A stretch of DNA of 64,000 nucleotides from Phascolomyces articulosus (lineage: Eukaryota; Mucoromycota; Mucoromycetes; Mucorales; Lichtheimiaceae), in the NCBI GenBank assembly GCA_025677815.1, contig JAIXMP010000023.1:496001-560000 (forward strand), given 5' to 3'. Position numbers and translations under genes: made by a program. Below, piece after piece: positions 1 to 11,902 of the stretch (positions within the stretch are counted from its first letter, which is position 1; every line of letters begins with the position of its first letter). The notes beneath the pieces were generated by a model. The model had not been told where the DNA came from, searched no databases, and saw only the letters and a list, made by a program, of their open reading frames with translations.

Positions 1-1
1 T

Positions 2-1411
2 CTTTACAAACATTTGGCCTTGTGCCCAAATATAAAATATTTGGCTCTTCGATCGCATAGCAACGTCTCCTTTGGTCATGACAGTGCCACATCCATGACG
101 GATATATGTCCCAAATTAAAAGTACTTAGTCTTAACGCATTTATAGAAGATAATGTTCCTTTTATTCGACCTGATCATCCTTTGAGAGAAGAGCCTTCTA
201 AAAATAGAAATAAACAAGAGGATGGTTCTTCAACAATAACAACAGCAGCAATGACGACAGCTGTGAATCAACAGGAAGGAGAAGAACAACAAGAAGAGGA
301 AGGTATTCAATACCTTCAAATACGATTTGACGAGCATTTCCGATTTGATGATGCAGCACCCTTGATCGAAACACAAGCACATTCATTACGTGAAATGTAC
401 ATTTCATTTGCACAACCGGATGATCCGAACCGAATTACATTTCCACTTCGATTGATCAAAATATATGACAAGCTGACCAAATTCCAATTTGTATGTGAAG
501 ATAACATACCCTATGTTCATATTTTTCGACCGTTGGGTGGTGCGAATGGAGGAGCCAATGGTCGTGGACCAGGTGCAACATCTATCAAAAGTTCTGTGGA
601 TCATTTTGTGGCGAATCTAATGACCCATAGTGCTCAACTCAAACATATTACACTCAAAAACATGAAAACACCTACCAATTCAACCTTATTCGGCGGTCGC
701 CAACTTCAAGGAGCTGGTACTGGTAGTGGCGTGAGTATGTTGAGTAGTCCCAATGTATTAAGTGCATTGAATACTACCGCAAGGCGACGTCATTTAGAAA
801 CCCTAACCTTAAGCTCTGTTTATTTTGGCAACAGTATTCCTAATAATAACCAACAGCAAGGAGGTGGCATTGGTGCTTTTTTCACCGAAGCATGTCATTG
901 TTTACGTGCCTTGACGATTCAACATTGTAATTTATTGACCGACAATACTTTATTGACTTTGGCTAGATCTACTTCAACCATTGAACGACTTGAAATTATC
1001 GGATGTCAAGAAGTCACCAAAGATGGCATGAAGAACTTTTTAAAAGAATTGGCCGCTGCTGGACAACGTCATCAGGAACAACATTTATTACAGCAGCCTT
1101 ATCCATTGAAAGAAATTGAACTCAGTACGTTATCCAATGCATTGACGGATGATGTTTTACAGTATGTGATGGATATCAAGAGTCTTCAAACCGTTCGAAT
1201 TATTAAGTGCAGTTCTATTACTGTCAATGGCATCAAGGATCTAATCAGAAATGTGTCGACGTCATCATCGTCATCTACTTGTATAAAGAATATTGAAATA
1301 CGACAATGCGATTCAGTATTACTTCTTGCTGTAGGTAATCCGAACTGGGAGCAAGAGTTTGAAAATGCTAATAGTGACAAGACAAAATTAACTACATCAA
1401 TTACATTGTAA
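2..1411 (+). CDS. F-box/LRR-type protein, 3' part (5' end outside window)
   Basis: The frame is open from the first bases, so the gene starts before the window; about 469 codons are visible. The second half shows leucine-rich repeats of the cysteine-containing AMN1/F-box type, for example LRALTIQHCNLLTDNTL, IERLEIIGCQEVTKDGM, LKEIELSTLSNALTDDVL and LQTVRIIKCSSITVNGI. An acidic Q/E-rich insert lies near visible residues 65-100 and a glycine-rich loop near 175-190. No F-box is visible; if present it would be N-terminal and outside the window. In the family, LRRs present substrates to an SCF ubiquitin ligase; that role is inferred. TAA is followed by an AATAAA poly(A) signal at 1434-1439. No intron is needed in the visible part. 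A second F-box/LRR gene lies near the other end of the window. Confidence 0.75.
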   Translation, partial: LYKHLALCPNIKYLALRSHSNVSFGHDSATSMTDICPKLKVLSLNAFIEDNVPFIRPDHPLREEPSKNRNKQEDGSSTITTAAMTTAVNQQEGEEQQEEEGIQYLQIRFDEHFRFDDAAPLIETQAHSLREMYISFAQPDDPNRITFPLRLIKIYDKLTKFQFVCEDNIPYVHIFRPLGGANGGANGRGPGATSIKSSVDHFVANLMTHSAQLKHITLKNMKTPTNSTLFGGRQLQGAGTGSGVSMLSSPNVLSALNTTARRRHLETLTLSSVYFGNSIPNNNQQQGGGIGAFFTEACHCLRALTIQHCNLLTDNTLLTLARSTSTIERLEIIGCQEVTKDGMKNFLKELAAAGQRHQEQHLLQQPYPLKEIELSTLSNALTDDVLQYVMDIKSLQTVRIIKCSSITVNGIKDLIRNVSTSSSSSTCIKNIEIRQCDSVLLLAVGNPNWEQEFENANSDKTKLTTSITL

Positions 1412-1844
1412 ATAAGCAGTATATATATACTTTAATAAAGCAATATAAAGAAAAAAACCAGAGAGGATGCATGATGAAATACACCAAAGATCGTCATGCA
1501 TAGCCAATGAACACCGTCGATATTTTTTTGGAGAATATTTCATCTGGGGGTATGGGTCACATTAGGCGTATATCCAAAAAAAAAATATTGATTATATATG
1601 TTGCATTGAGATATTTTTTACCATATCTGTGCATTATCTCCCCAAAAGAAACTCCGAGCCTATGCATTAACAGTCTCTACATGTCACAGGTTTTTTTGAT
1701 CACCATTACGATTTCCTTCTGCATGTGCCTGTTTTCTACAGCCTCAACTGCAACAGCAACAATAATTTACATTCATTTCTTTTTTACGTATCCTTTTTTT
1801 CTTTTCTCACTCTTTTCCTTTCGACTTTTACTTTTCTTAACACT
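1412..1844. other. Intergenic spacer, F-box/LRR to AhpD-like gene
   Basis: It holds the poly(A) signal at 1434-1439 and a pyrimidine-rich tract (about 1775-1840, long T and TC runs) just before the next start codon, typical of a fungal core promoter or leader. The open frames here are low complexity and I do not call them genes. Confidence 0.6.
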
Positions 1845-2899
1845 ATGACAGGAACAAGCCGATTACCAGAACATCATTATAATAATTTATTCCAACGTAT
1901 CCAAGCTGAAACACCTGGATTAACACTTGAGCAAGCAGCCATGTTATTGGTATGTGTGTAATAAAAGAACGATTTATATGATCCTTTTTAGTACTATTAC
2001 TATTTTTCACTCTTATTACTTTTAACAAATGAATAAAGTGTGTAGCACTGGCAGCAGGGAATGATCCTGATGGGGTAGCCATTGTTACGAATCTCCATTT
2101 GAATACCATGGCATCGGTGACTAAACAAGTGGCATGGATAGAATATCTCAGACATGCTTTATGTAAAGCATGTCTTCTTTGTTCATTTCCTAGGGTAACA
2201 CATTTAATATCCCTTTTTTTCTGTGGAATCTGCATAAAATTAATGTAACAGCAACAAATATAGAGTTGGAATGCTACCAACGCAGTGATGAATAGTCTTA
2301 GTCCTGATATCAAAGGTCAATTACGATTGGATCCTATCAAGTAAGAAGGGAAGAAACGAGCTTTTTAATAAAATCTTGTACTCTACTCATTACTTTTCAA
2401 TTTTCAAAACAGTACACCTTCTGGACCAGAAGAAGCCCATCAATGGCATAGAAGAGGATCCGATTTTTTTAAAGATGTGTATCGTAGTAGAGGAGTTACT
2501 ATTGAAGCAAATATTAAAAATGCAAGCCCAGATTTATGGGCCTTTGTCGAGTATGGTTATGGTAATATAGTTTCGGATATGACTTATATGACAGCTGTGG
2601 ATACCGAACTTTCTGTCATTGTTAATTTATATACAATGGATGGTGGACCCCAGGTAAACAACATGTATATATAATTTAAATACTCTATCATTTAATAAAA
2701 TAAAAAAAGAAACTATATGGGTTTGAAGAGACACTAAAATGAAGGGAAAAAAATATACGAATTTCAAATTATATAGTTTGTGGATCATCTAAAAGGAGTT
2801 CTGAATGTCGGTGGGTCTGAGCAACAAGCCCAATCGGCTCTCCACATTGCTCGACTATTAAAAGAGTCATCGTTTCATATTCCTCATCATCCATCATAA
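1845..2899 (+). CDS. AhpD-like / carboxymuconolactone decarboxylase-family protein
   Basis: Five exons (1845-1949, 2039-2194, 2264-2340, 2413-2653, 2777-2899) give 233 aa and keep phase at every junction. The key motif is CKAC at residues 77-80, a CxxC like the redox pair of AhpD-type alkylhydroperoxidases, inside ALCKACLLCSFPR. The last exon carries a typical C-terminal helix pair of the fold, VDHLKGVLNVGGSEQQAQ. Many fungi have such AhpD-like proteins of 200-260 aa. Peroxidase or disulphide-reductase activity is inferred, and the natural substrate is unknown. There is no signal peptide. The assignment to the CMD/AhpD superfamily rests on motif recognition only. Reading through intron 2 instead of splicing after SFPR would hit stops, so the GTAACA donor at 2195 is used. 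Confidence 0.7.
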
Positions 2900-3088
2900 A
2901 TATAAGAAAAGAAAAAAGAATAAAAAAATAGAGAAAGAAAAAGATGATAACGGATGGGGATCAATTGGGAAAATACAAATAGTAATAATAATAAAATAAT
3001 ATATATATTTATATATTTATATATTTATAGATGGGTCAAACTCTTTTTTTTGTTGTTGCTGTTGTTGTATCATTTTCCTTCATTATAG

Positions 3089-5187
3089 TTATTGTGTGTT
3101 ATTGGTATCGTTATTAGGTTGTTTTGCAAAAATGACTTGCTGCAAATATTCTTTAGTCTTGATAGGATCCGATTGAACCATTCTAAATTATACAAAATAA
3201 ATGATAAGTTATATATATTTACACAACACCATCTTCTTCCTCTTCTTCCCAATAATAATAGTTACCCTTCGCGTCCCTTGAAAGTATATTCATCATTAAT
3301 TTCATCAAAGAAGGTAGGATGCCAAGTATGACCCTTTTCATCACGATCCCTTGCTTTTGCTCTTTGACTATCCTCTACCAGTGTTTTTTCCGATGTTGCA
3401 GTATCCATGTCTCGGTTTTTGATTGCCGCTGTCACTTTAGACCATAGTCGTCTCGACTCGTATTCATCTTGTTCATCATCCGGTACGACAATCTTTGGTT
3501 GTATAGTAGCTGCCTTTACATCAAATAATAGTTCCTTATTACCAGTCTGATAAAAAAAGAAGAATATAAATAGTTTTTTTTTCGCTTAGTTGCTTGTCAT
3601 TTCACTTCACCATAAAAGGATGAATACCACGTTTTTTGGGTTGTTCTTCTAACGACTATTTATAGGAGGAAAGGAAAGGAGTGGGGTATGTTGTTGTAAT
3701 TGTATATACATTTACCTTGCAGTATTTGATATAAAGCTCATTGGACCATTGCCCTGAAATTTCACATAAAACTTCCTGTGTCGATTCTTTTTTAATTTTA
3801 CCCACAACTGAATTCCATTGACCAGAAAAGAAACCCTAAATAAAAAAAGTTTTAAAAAGGTTATATGATTTGTGTAACTTCATGCTTTTTCGGTGTAATA
3901 GTAACAAAAAAAAAGCCAAAAAAAACAACAACCAGTGTCTAGTCGTCGTTTACCTTGGTTTTGAAATCAAGTTCGCATGAAAGGTCACTGGTCACACACC
4001 GTACTTTGGAACTGTCACCCAATTCTAATGTCATTGTACCGAATCTAAATCATCATCATAATAAAAATGTGTTGTATACATATGTGCGTGAGTGGAAGAG
4101 AGGTCATTTCTTGCGTAATGATAGGGTCATGATGATAGGTAATAGAGTCACAGGAATATGTCATCCAATAAAAATAAACTTACAAGATACCACGCGCGTA
4201 AACATTTGGCATCAAAATTTCGTAACGTTCATTATGTCGATCCGTTAAAATGATATGAGATTCACCATGCATTAAAGTTCCTGCACTATTACCAAGGAAA
4301 CGTGATTTGGGTTTAATATCGCCAGCAATCAATATATGATGTTCTGGACAACTGAAAAAGTAAGATGATACAGGTGGATGATGTGACACTTGTTCTGCAA
4401 TATAAAAGGCTTCCGTATTATCGGGATACTCGTATCGACATCGAAAATATTCACCCAAGACTGGATTGTATGGTTTTTTCACACCCTATTAAAAAATAAA
4501 TCAAAATATCAACAAAAACCCCATTCATTTTTTAAAAAGTTTCGTGTTGGTTGTTGTCATGATGAAATATATCCATTAACATAAGCAAGATCCCCTCAAA
4601 AAATTAAAACAAACCAAAAATTATATAAAACCCTTTCCAGTCCTTTTTTTCCTCCTCCTCCTTTTTTGCTTTTTTGTACATTGAAAATGATATATATATA
4701 TATACCTTGGGTTTAATATGCCACCCTGAAAGATAGTATCGAATAACAGCAATAAACCTCTCCAATGGATCATCAATTTTACCAGCACTAGATAAAATAT
4801 ATAAGAAAAGTGAAAAAAGTTTAGCTTTTTTTTCATTAAGACTTTTTATTTTGCAATTATACTTACTTGAGAATAAGGTCAGGATGTGACATGAAATCAG
4901 TAATACGTTCCAACATACTTCTAGGTTCTAAAACAAATGTTGGTAAAGTCACTCGATGCTATTCTCATGGATAAGAAGAACGCGATAAAAGAAAATAGTA
5001 ATAAAAGAATGAGTTTGTTATTATAAGTTATTTTCAAAATTATAAATATCATAAATGAAAAATATATATAATTTACCAAATCCATGCCTTTGGTGAGTTG
5101 TGAGGCAATGCCAAGCAAAATGCTACGGGATCCCTCTTCTAATTCTTCAGTATTGTTTGGGTCATTATTGGTACTTTTGGACATCAT
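3089..5187 (-). CDS. Oxysterol-binding protein-related protein, Kes1/Osh4 type
   Basis: Eight exons on the minus strand (5077-5187, 4867-4958, 4706-4787, 4184-4485, 3954-4044, 3716-3835, 3266-3546, 3089-3182) give 390 aa, all in phase. The OSBP signature EQVSHHPP is at residues 126-133, preceded by [11 protein letters not shown] at 99-109, which binds the PI4P headgroup in the family. There is no PH or ankyrin domain, so this is the short Kes1/Osh4 class that exchanges sterol for PI4P between ER and Golgi membranes. The last intron is GT-AG but starts inside GGGTAA: if it were retained the protein would stop after the exon-7 codons for REG. The final 31-aa exon ([19 protein letters not shown]) is therefore the least certain part. 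A second Met follows the first immediately. Confidence 0.88.
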
Positions 5188-5339
5188 CTTGATATAAAAT
5201 GCGATTCAAAAGGGCTTATATATTTGTAATATAAAGAAAAAAAAGAGCAAGAAAAGAGAGAGAGAAAAGAGGGTTTAAAAAACAGGTAAAGTGGAGCATG
5301 TATAAATGCGTGGAAGTGACGTTGTTCGCATATCTAGGT

Positions 5340-5650
5340 TATGCACCTGAGCGGCAATTTAAAATAATATTCAGTTAGCCAATCAATTAAAAGTTTGCAG
5401 GTTGTTGCCAGTGGATCTCTTTTTGCCTGCCAGGAATCCTCAACTCGTTTTTACTACAGGGAAATGTTTCTCGAACAAAAGTAGTGTTTGGATGCAAATT
5501 GTAGTACCCTCACAAGTTACAGGGGTCATTCTTAATCATATCAACTTCCCATATACTACAATTACTCTTGTGCCTAATCAAAAGCAAATAGAAAAATAAT
5601 ATCATATAAGACTATTGCAGAATAATAACAAGAAGAGTGAAAAACTAATA
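5340..5650 (+). repeat. Left arm of the 311-bp inverted repeat
   Basis: It begins at the T before ATGCACCTGAGCGG and ends at GAAAAACTAATA; beyond that the two copies diverge (GTCTAAAA against ATTTAACA). The same 65-codon open frame occurs in both arms in opposite orientation, which follows from the duplication and does not show a gene. Confidence 0.85.
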
Positions 5651-6192
5651 GTCTAAAACCATCAACTTACAAGAAACAGAGAAAAAGAAATGGGAACACG
5701 CAAAAAGCAATAGAGTATTTCATTCCATGACTAAGCTAAAGATCAGACCAGCATTACGGCCAGAAAGACGGCACACGCAAGATGGCACACTATTCAACAG
5801 AACCAAACATTGGAAGAGTAGCCATCGATACTTGGCAACACGAGAAAGGAACTGGGCGGTGATATCATGCACAAAGACAAGATATGCATATGAACTGTTG
5901 TAAAAACAGAACAAGAAAAGAAGATGAACCAAAGCAAGAAATGCCACTTCAGGTTCATTGTATCAGACAAAGTAGAACACCTTGAGAAGACTAATGAAAA
6001 TATATAAATAAACACTGAGTGCTATATGTCTACTAATAGATTCCTCATCCATTTATTTTTTATTCATACCCAAATAGATTGAAATATGACAGATCCTTAC
6101 CAGATTCATTTTTTCCTTTTCTACTATTAACAAGATAATTGAATGAAGCATATCAAACAAGCTCCTTTTCTGAATCCTCTCACTTGTTAAAT

Positions 6193-6503
6193 TATTAGTT
6201 TTTCACTCTTCTTGTTATTATTCTGCAATAGTCTTATATGATATTATTTTTCTATTTGCTTTTGATTAGGCACAAGAGTAATTGTAGTATATGGGAAGTT
6301 GATATGATTAAGAATGACCCCTGTAACTTGTGAGGGTACTACAATTTGCATCCAAACACTACTTTTGTTCGAGAAACATTTCCCTGTAGTAAAAACGAGT
6401 TGAGGATTCCTGGCAGGCAAAAAGAGATCCACTGGCAACAACCTGCAAACTTTTAATTGATTGGCTAACTGAATATTATTTTAAATTGCCGCTCAGGTGC
6501 ATA
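6193..6503 (-). repeat. Right arm of the 311-bp inverted repeat
   Basis: Reverse complement of 5340-5650 with no mismatch seen. It ends at GGTGCATA, after which the flank (CCTGGACACG) is unrelated to the left flank. Confidence 0.85.
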
Positions 6504-6840
6504 CCTGGACACGAATACACTTCTCGGACTGTTGCCATTTTATGGATAAGTTTTATAATTTTATATAGTGAGTTTAACATTATATATTTTAATAAATAGT
6601 AATTATAATTATACATAAGAAAGAGAAAAAGAAGCATAAAAATAAAAACTTTCTTTTAACTCTTTGTCTATATATATTAATATAGAGATTGAACTATGAT
6701 GCATGAATGGTGTATTTATGTGAGTGTGAGTGTGAATGGGTATGGGAGGGTATTCTGTGTAAATAAAGAAAAAATGCAATGCTAATATATTATGAAATGT
6801 TATGTTTTTTTTTGAATAGTATAAATGGTGGTAAAATGGT
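6504..6840. other. Spacer, inverted-repeat element to WD40 gene 3' end
   Basis: AT-rich; it includes the 3' flank of the minus-strand WD40 gene and a short TGTGAGTG repeat near 6719-6735. I see no gene. Confidence 0.5.
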
Positions 6841-8705
6841 TTAAACGATGCAACCAGTTGCGAATCTTCGGCGTGAACAAATATCCACGTTGAGTTCAAC
6901 TATACTATCCTCCATTCCTGAGTAAAAAAATAAATTATCGGTATATGTTATTATTTTTCTATATATAAACGATTTGGATATACTTGTATAATAAAGAATT
7001 AAAGATTAACTTACCCACAAACAGTGAACGGTTATCTGAAGAAAATGATAATCCAGTTATATGATAATCCATGTCATTTGGAGCTAAACGAATGACTTGT
7101 CGGGTTTCAAATGTTCTTGTGTCAATTATATTTACAGTCGAAACATGTTCGGAATAAGCTAATAAATCCAATGGTCCTTTACTAAATTGAATACATCGAG
7201 GTGCCTTTCGTGTTTTACGAGTTTCTGTGGATGCAATCCTACATATAGGTTCTGTTCTTGCATTCTGTGTAATGTCCCAGACACTCACATTACCATCTTG
7301 ACTGGTGACAGCATATTTTTCGGATGATGGATTCCATGCACATGATAAGGCAGGTTCTTCAGAAGCTATATACATATATATTGTTGAGTGTGTGAGTTCG
7401 TTAGTTTTTAATAAATAGATGCTGCTGTTGACCAGCGCAGTGGGAAAAATGACACGTTACCTTTATATGAAGCGATTTGTTGGTAATCATCTGACTCTGT
7501 GATTTTGTATAAGTAGACAATCCCATTGTCACCCACCATTAACATCATTCGACCATTTGGACTGACAGAAGCTTAATAACAATAATAATAATTTTAGCGT
7601 GAGCCACCAAACTTTAAAGTCCTTCTTAAATCAGATTGTTATGATTACTTGTTGCTACTGTTGTACATGATACTTACTGTGATTGATAGCTGCAGGCATT
7701 TTAAGGGTTGCCTTTTTTTCCATCTGCGGAACAGAAAGGATACATACAGTTTGATCATTATTACAAACCACTACCCGAATTTCGTTATTAATTGTTTTGG
7801 ATAAACAAATTGAGTTATTCATGCCTGGACCAGCGCTAAATCGTGCAGACCTATCGTTTTTATGATGATGAGTTACTCTGAAGATAACAATTTTTTCTCC
7901 TTTAGTCCAAAGGGAGTTTTACCCAACAAAAACCAAAAAAAAAAAAGCCTACCAATCACTTTTTGTATCTTTTACCATTGCCATGCCTCGTTGACCTGCC
8001 ATAGCAACATAACCATATCTATATCAATAGATAAAACGTTAATATTTCGTATCCCTTCATCCACTTGTTTATATATAAATATATTATTTACGTACCCTGC
8101 ATCAATAGTAGTTGGTGTAAATGGTAAATCGGTAAGAATCGGTATATCTTCATTTGTCTTTGCATTAAACTATTTTTTTGGATAAGAAAAATATAAGTCG
8201 ATATGAATAAGCTATATAAACCTCTCATCACCCTAATCTATTTATCCGTACCATATAAAGAGCTTCATCACTTGGATGAATGACAGTACGCCCATTTGAA
8301 CAACGGATGAGGTTCCGTAATTGCCTAATGCAGTAAGCATGACCCATAAGGAATATACAAACAAAAAAATTAGTTATACAAAGATTTTTCTTTCCAACTT
8401 TTCTCACGTTATATATAATCGTAATTGGCAAGTGGTGAGAAGTAAAAAAAGAGGAGATATTTTACCAGTGTTGAATAGGTGTTGTTACTTCTTTATGTGT
8501 TTTGTATTGAGTAAATACAAAAGTACCATCATCATTCCTATATAATAATATATAGATATCATAAGTTTTTTGTTTGTGTGCATCCAAATTGTGGCTTCAT
8601 CCTATGTACATACACAGAAGAAGAGGTAAGTTGTATAGGTGACACAGTTTGTTTTGTATGTGCGAATGGATAGTTTCGGTTTGCTGGTGTTGGATAAGCG
8701 AACAT
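6841..8705 (-). CDS. WD40-repeat protein with DUF2415-type C-terminus
   Basis: Nine minus-strand exons (8614-8705, 8466-8537, 8252-8324, 8096-8169, 7953-8018, 7678-7850, 7461-7571, 7015-7365, 6841-6917) give 362 aa in phase. Beta-propeller blades are visible as GYVAMAGQRG, NDQTVCILSVP, VSPNGRMMLMVGDNG and CAWNPSSEKYAVTSQDG...VSVWDI. The region with GPLDLLAYSEHVSTVNIIDT and HITGLSFSSDNRSLFVG is the conserved block of fungal DUF2415 WD proteins. The function of that family is unknown to me; some members are described only as WD repeat proteins. The short exon with TG|G at 7953 needs a GTAGGC donor, since the earlier GTAAAA site breaks the frame. The start was taken at the first ATG that joins in phase (MFAYPTPANR). 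Confidence 0.8.
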
Positions 8706-9877
8706 TGTTGTTTGCTGTCTAAAAGATGTTTTGTTGATAAGAATAATAAAAGTGTTTTAAAAAGAACAAGCAAAAGGAGAAAAAGGGAAGATGAAAAAGA
8801 AAAAAGATGAGATTCTTTATATAAAAAAAACAAGGGAGTTTGGCTTTGATGTGTGGTCTTTTTGTGTGTGTTTTTTTGTTGGTAAATTGTGTGTGTATTT
8901 AATGCAGTCAAGTTTTCTTTATTTAGACAGCTTTGGATCAAATGCACCAATTAAATCAAATCTCCCCAGATTGGATAACAATCCTCCAAGTGTTACTAAA
9001 TTCTATCCCGCGGAAACGGGTGGGTCTGTCCGCTTTTATATATAAATAAAAAGTTTGACCAGATTGTACACAAAAAAACATCCATCTTTATTACGATTGG
9101 TAGATCCTTTTTCTTTTTGGTATAAAGATGATATTAATAAGACATGGATGATGATTGGAAAGGCATACACACCATACAATAAATATTCTGTAAATAACCA
9201 ACATATTATATAAACATTTCTACCTTCTACTTTATTGATTATTATTATTACTTTTACTTTCTCCTCTTCTTTTTCACTATATACTTCATTTACCATCATG
9301 ACGATATATCATATAACCCAACCACCGCCCCTTTAACCGAGTTCAGGGGTCTATTAAAGTAAGGTTTTTACAGCACTCCGCGGTAGCACATCTAAAACAC
9401 ATGGACAGTAAGTTTTTGCGCATTTCTCAAGCTAAAAAAATCACTATTCTTATTAATGACATGTTATAAATTATTGTGTAATATATTTCCTAACGATCTT
9501 TTAAGTTTAAATCACCCATTTGACATTGTACAATAAGAATATATAGAAAAAAGTGTCAGAATTTTTAAAAAAAAATGAATGTGTTAACTTATACATCACA
9601 TGGATACATATTATACACATATACTTTGTAGCAATAATAAACAGATGACAAATTTTTTAATGGGACCTTTTCTGAATGAATAGCACTTCAAATTTATCAG
9701 GTGATAGAGATAATAGGCATGGATGATGGATGAGGAGAGAGCCTGTTTTTTTAATATAACTATTTGATAAAGCAAACTTCCTCTTCCTTCTCCTCCATTT
9801 TTCATCTATATACCATCTTATCACATCAGATAGAGTCACACCATAGAATATCAATAGGAGAAAGGAGTTTTATTTAT
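8706..9877. other. Intergenic, WD40 gene 5' side to MID1 3' side
   Basis: It contains the WD40 promoter/leader (pyrimidine-rich on the minus strand near 8740-8860). A somewhat GC-richer block at 8935-9035 and another at 9315-9410 (ACCGCCCC, CCGCGGTAGC) stand out from AT-rich surroundings, but I could not match either to a gene or RNA. Confidence 0.45.
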
Positions 9878-11638
9878 TTACAGAAATAACGATACGAACA
9901 ATACAAAAATAGCCATGATGAACGAGGTAATAGGATTCCGCGGGAATAATAAAAGAGAAGCACCTTCACTTATCACCAACCGAGTCTCTTCTAATCCAAC
10001 AGGATTACATGTAGGATGATTGACTCCATACACAGCTAATGAATCATTGAAATAATCATCCTCTTGTTGACCTGATACCACTGACTTGAACCAATATCCA
10101 TATTGCAACGCCGCCAAATCTCCTTTTGGGCAGGCGAATTCCATGAAAGGCGGACAGCTTTGTACTACCTGGTAACACAGATCAATGCATGGCAACAATT
10201 CAGTATAAGTTCCTGGTGCTAGTGTTTCATCGATCCATGGATTCCTTGAATGATTCACTTCAATTTGACGTAACGCCATTTGTCCTCCTCCAGCATTGAT
10301 CGTTGGCTCCGTGGTATCTTCAATCGAATCCGTACATCGTGGAATCGTGACGGAACATAACCATCGTTTATAATCATTATAACAATCCGTACAATTACGA
10401 ACCAGGGAATATTTGGTAGAATCACAGTTGTATTGCATAATGGCTGTTGCAAAAGGCTGAAATAGTTCTTGAGCGTGATCATCATATTGTGTTTGAATAG
10501 AATCTGTGGCATCGTTTGGATTGGCAGCTACACTATACGCCACTTGATCACAAAAACCCAGATTGTAAACAAGTCGACAATTGGCGCCTTGAAATTTGGT
10601 GGAATTTTATTTTGTTAATAAAAAAAATAGTTGACCCCTCTTTACCCCTTTTATTATATATAGATGTCGATCTTTATCTTGTAAAAAATAAAATAAAATA
10701 AATACCTCTCTTTGTATGCATTCGAATAGGTATACTAATAGCATTGGTGGATTCAATATAATAAGCTGTATATTGTGTAGCAGCCGTCAAATTTGACACC
10801 AGAGCCTGATGACCACGTTTGGTATCAGTAAAATTGGTCGCATAATCGGCAACACGGTAAGAATTAGCGGCGCATCGTGAAAATAACAATTGTTTTGGTA
10901 TGTTGGAAACGATAAGAATGGATGAATTATGTTGTTGTGCATTGGAAGGAGGATCAATCGTGAAAAGAGCATGAGTTTGATCTGTATCATCTAATGTCAT
11001 GTAGGGTATATTGTTTTGATCCAAAAGTAACGGATGAACCCATTCTATAGATTTATTTGAAAAGGATATACATATATTACCTTTTGATAAGCCAATCCAG
11101 TCATTTTAATGTATAATGGGATAATATATATGAATATAAAAGAGGTATTACCTTCTGTTGATACTGCAATTTCAAAAGTCCAGTTACCATTCCAATTTTC
11201 AGTTAATGTAGGTGCAACCACACCAATCCATAAATCATTTAAAGGGTTATCATTTTCCCAAGCAACACGGCCGAACTTTGTATTATTGACCAGCAAACCT
11301 TGACTTGGTCCGGGAAGAGTATTATCATTCGATATAGATACAAATACATCCAGAGAAGGGATATCTCCCTCATAGTTGGGTGGTGGTGTAGGTTGTGAAC
11401 ATGTTGTTAATGTTAAAAATAAATTAGGAACGTCTCTTCTAGCTAATGATCGCCTTCGATCGAATAGAGATGTGGATCCTGCTGAAAAGTAGTAATGTTG
11501 CAAGTCTCCTGAGCCAATCGCTGCATTATGTATAATACTATCGTTTAATGGAACAGTCACTTGTTGTGGTGGTTGTTGAGCTCGTATAACAACAACACCA
11601 AAGAATAATAATAACAATTGAAGAATAAAGAGCTGCAT
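9878..11638 (-). CDS. MID1: Mid1-type stretch-activated calcium channel subunit
   Basis: Three exons (11152-11638, 10706-11044, 9878-10587) give 511 aa, close to yeast Mid1 (548 aa). The first in-frame ATG starts a clear signal peptide (MQLFILQLLLLFFGVVVIRA). The ectodomain is rich in N-glycosylation sequons and ends in the family's Cys-rich module: NCRLVYNLGFCDQVAYS, then CTDCYNDYKRWLCSVTIPRC, LLPCIDLCYQVVQSCPPFMEFACP and HPTCNPVG. A hydrophobic tail (FIMAIFVLFVSLFL) closes the protein, as in Mid1 homologues. It acts with the Cch1 channel pore in plasma-membrane or ER calcium influx. It is divergent from the p24 gene, the two starts being about 265 bp apart. Between exons 1 and 2 a short coding-like piece lacks an acceptor and was left in the intron. 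Confidence 0.9.
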
Positions 11639-11902
11639 TGAAGCAGCTAGCAATCCATAAAAAAAGAAATGTGGAAAAAAGGCAAAAAAAATACTTGTGG
11701 GTGGACCTTTTCCTCTTGCTGAATTTGAGTGTGTAGCTCACGTTCGGACTTTTGAATTAGGCTCCAAGATCGATTCGTTTATTGGTTGAAAAAACAAGTT
11801 TTATGGTAAATGGAAGCCCTACAAGAAACGACACGCGAACTTCTTGTTTCTCCACATAACACACCTACACTTTCTTTTTCAATAAAAAAAACAAGGTTAA
11901 CG

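Larger units (their letters stand above)
5340..6503. mobile_element. Long-arm inverted-repeat element (foldback/MITE-like)
   Basis: Two arms of 311 bp (5340-5650 and 6193-6503) are exact reverse complements as far as I can read them, around a 542-bp centre. The outer ends read TATGCACCTGAGCGG and its complement, so the element can be drawn as TGCACC...GGTGCA between TA dinucleotides. That fits a Tc1/mariner/pogo-type TA target duplication but does not prove it, because TA is also part of the symmetric ends. Neither arms nor centre encode a recognisable transposase; the longest central frame is about 75 codons. It is likely a non-autonomous element or an inverted duplication. Perfect arm identity suggests youth or gene conversion. 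It sits between the 5' end of the OSBP gene and the 3' end of the WD40 gene. Confidence 0.75.

Noticed and set aside
5402..6441. Two identical 65-codon ORFs in opposite orientation
   Set aside because: They are mirror copies within the inverted arms, have no start context, domain or homologue that I recognise, and are explained by the repeat.
11060..11140. Extra MID1 mini-exon with coding-like text (TGLAYQK)
   Set aside because: There is no AG acceptor upstream of it, and exons 1 and 2 already join in phase without it.
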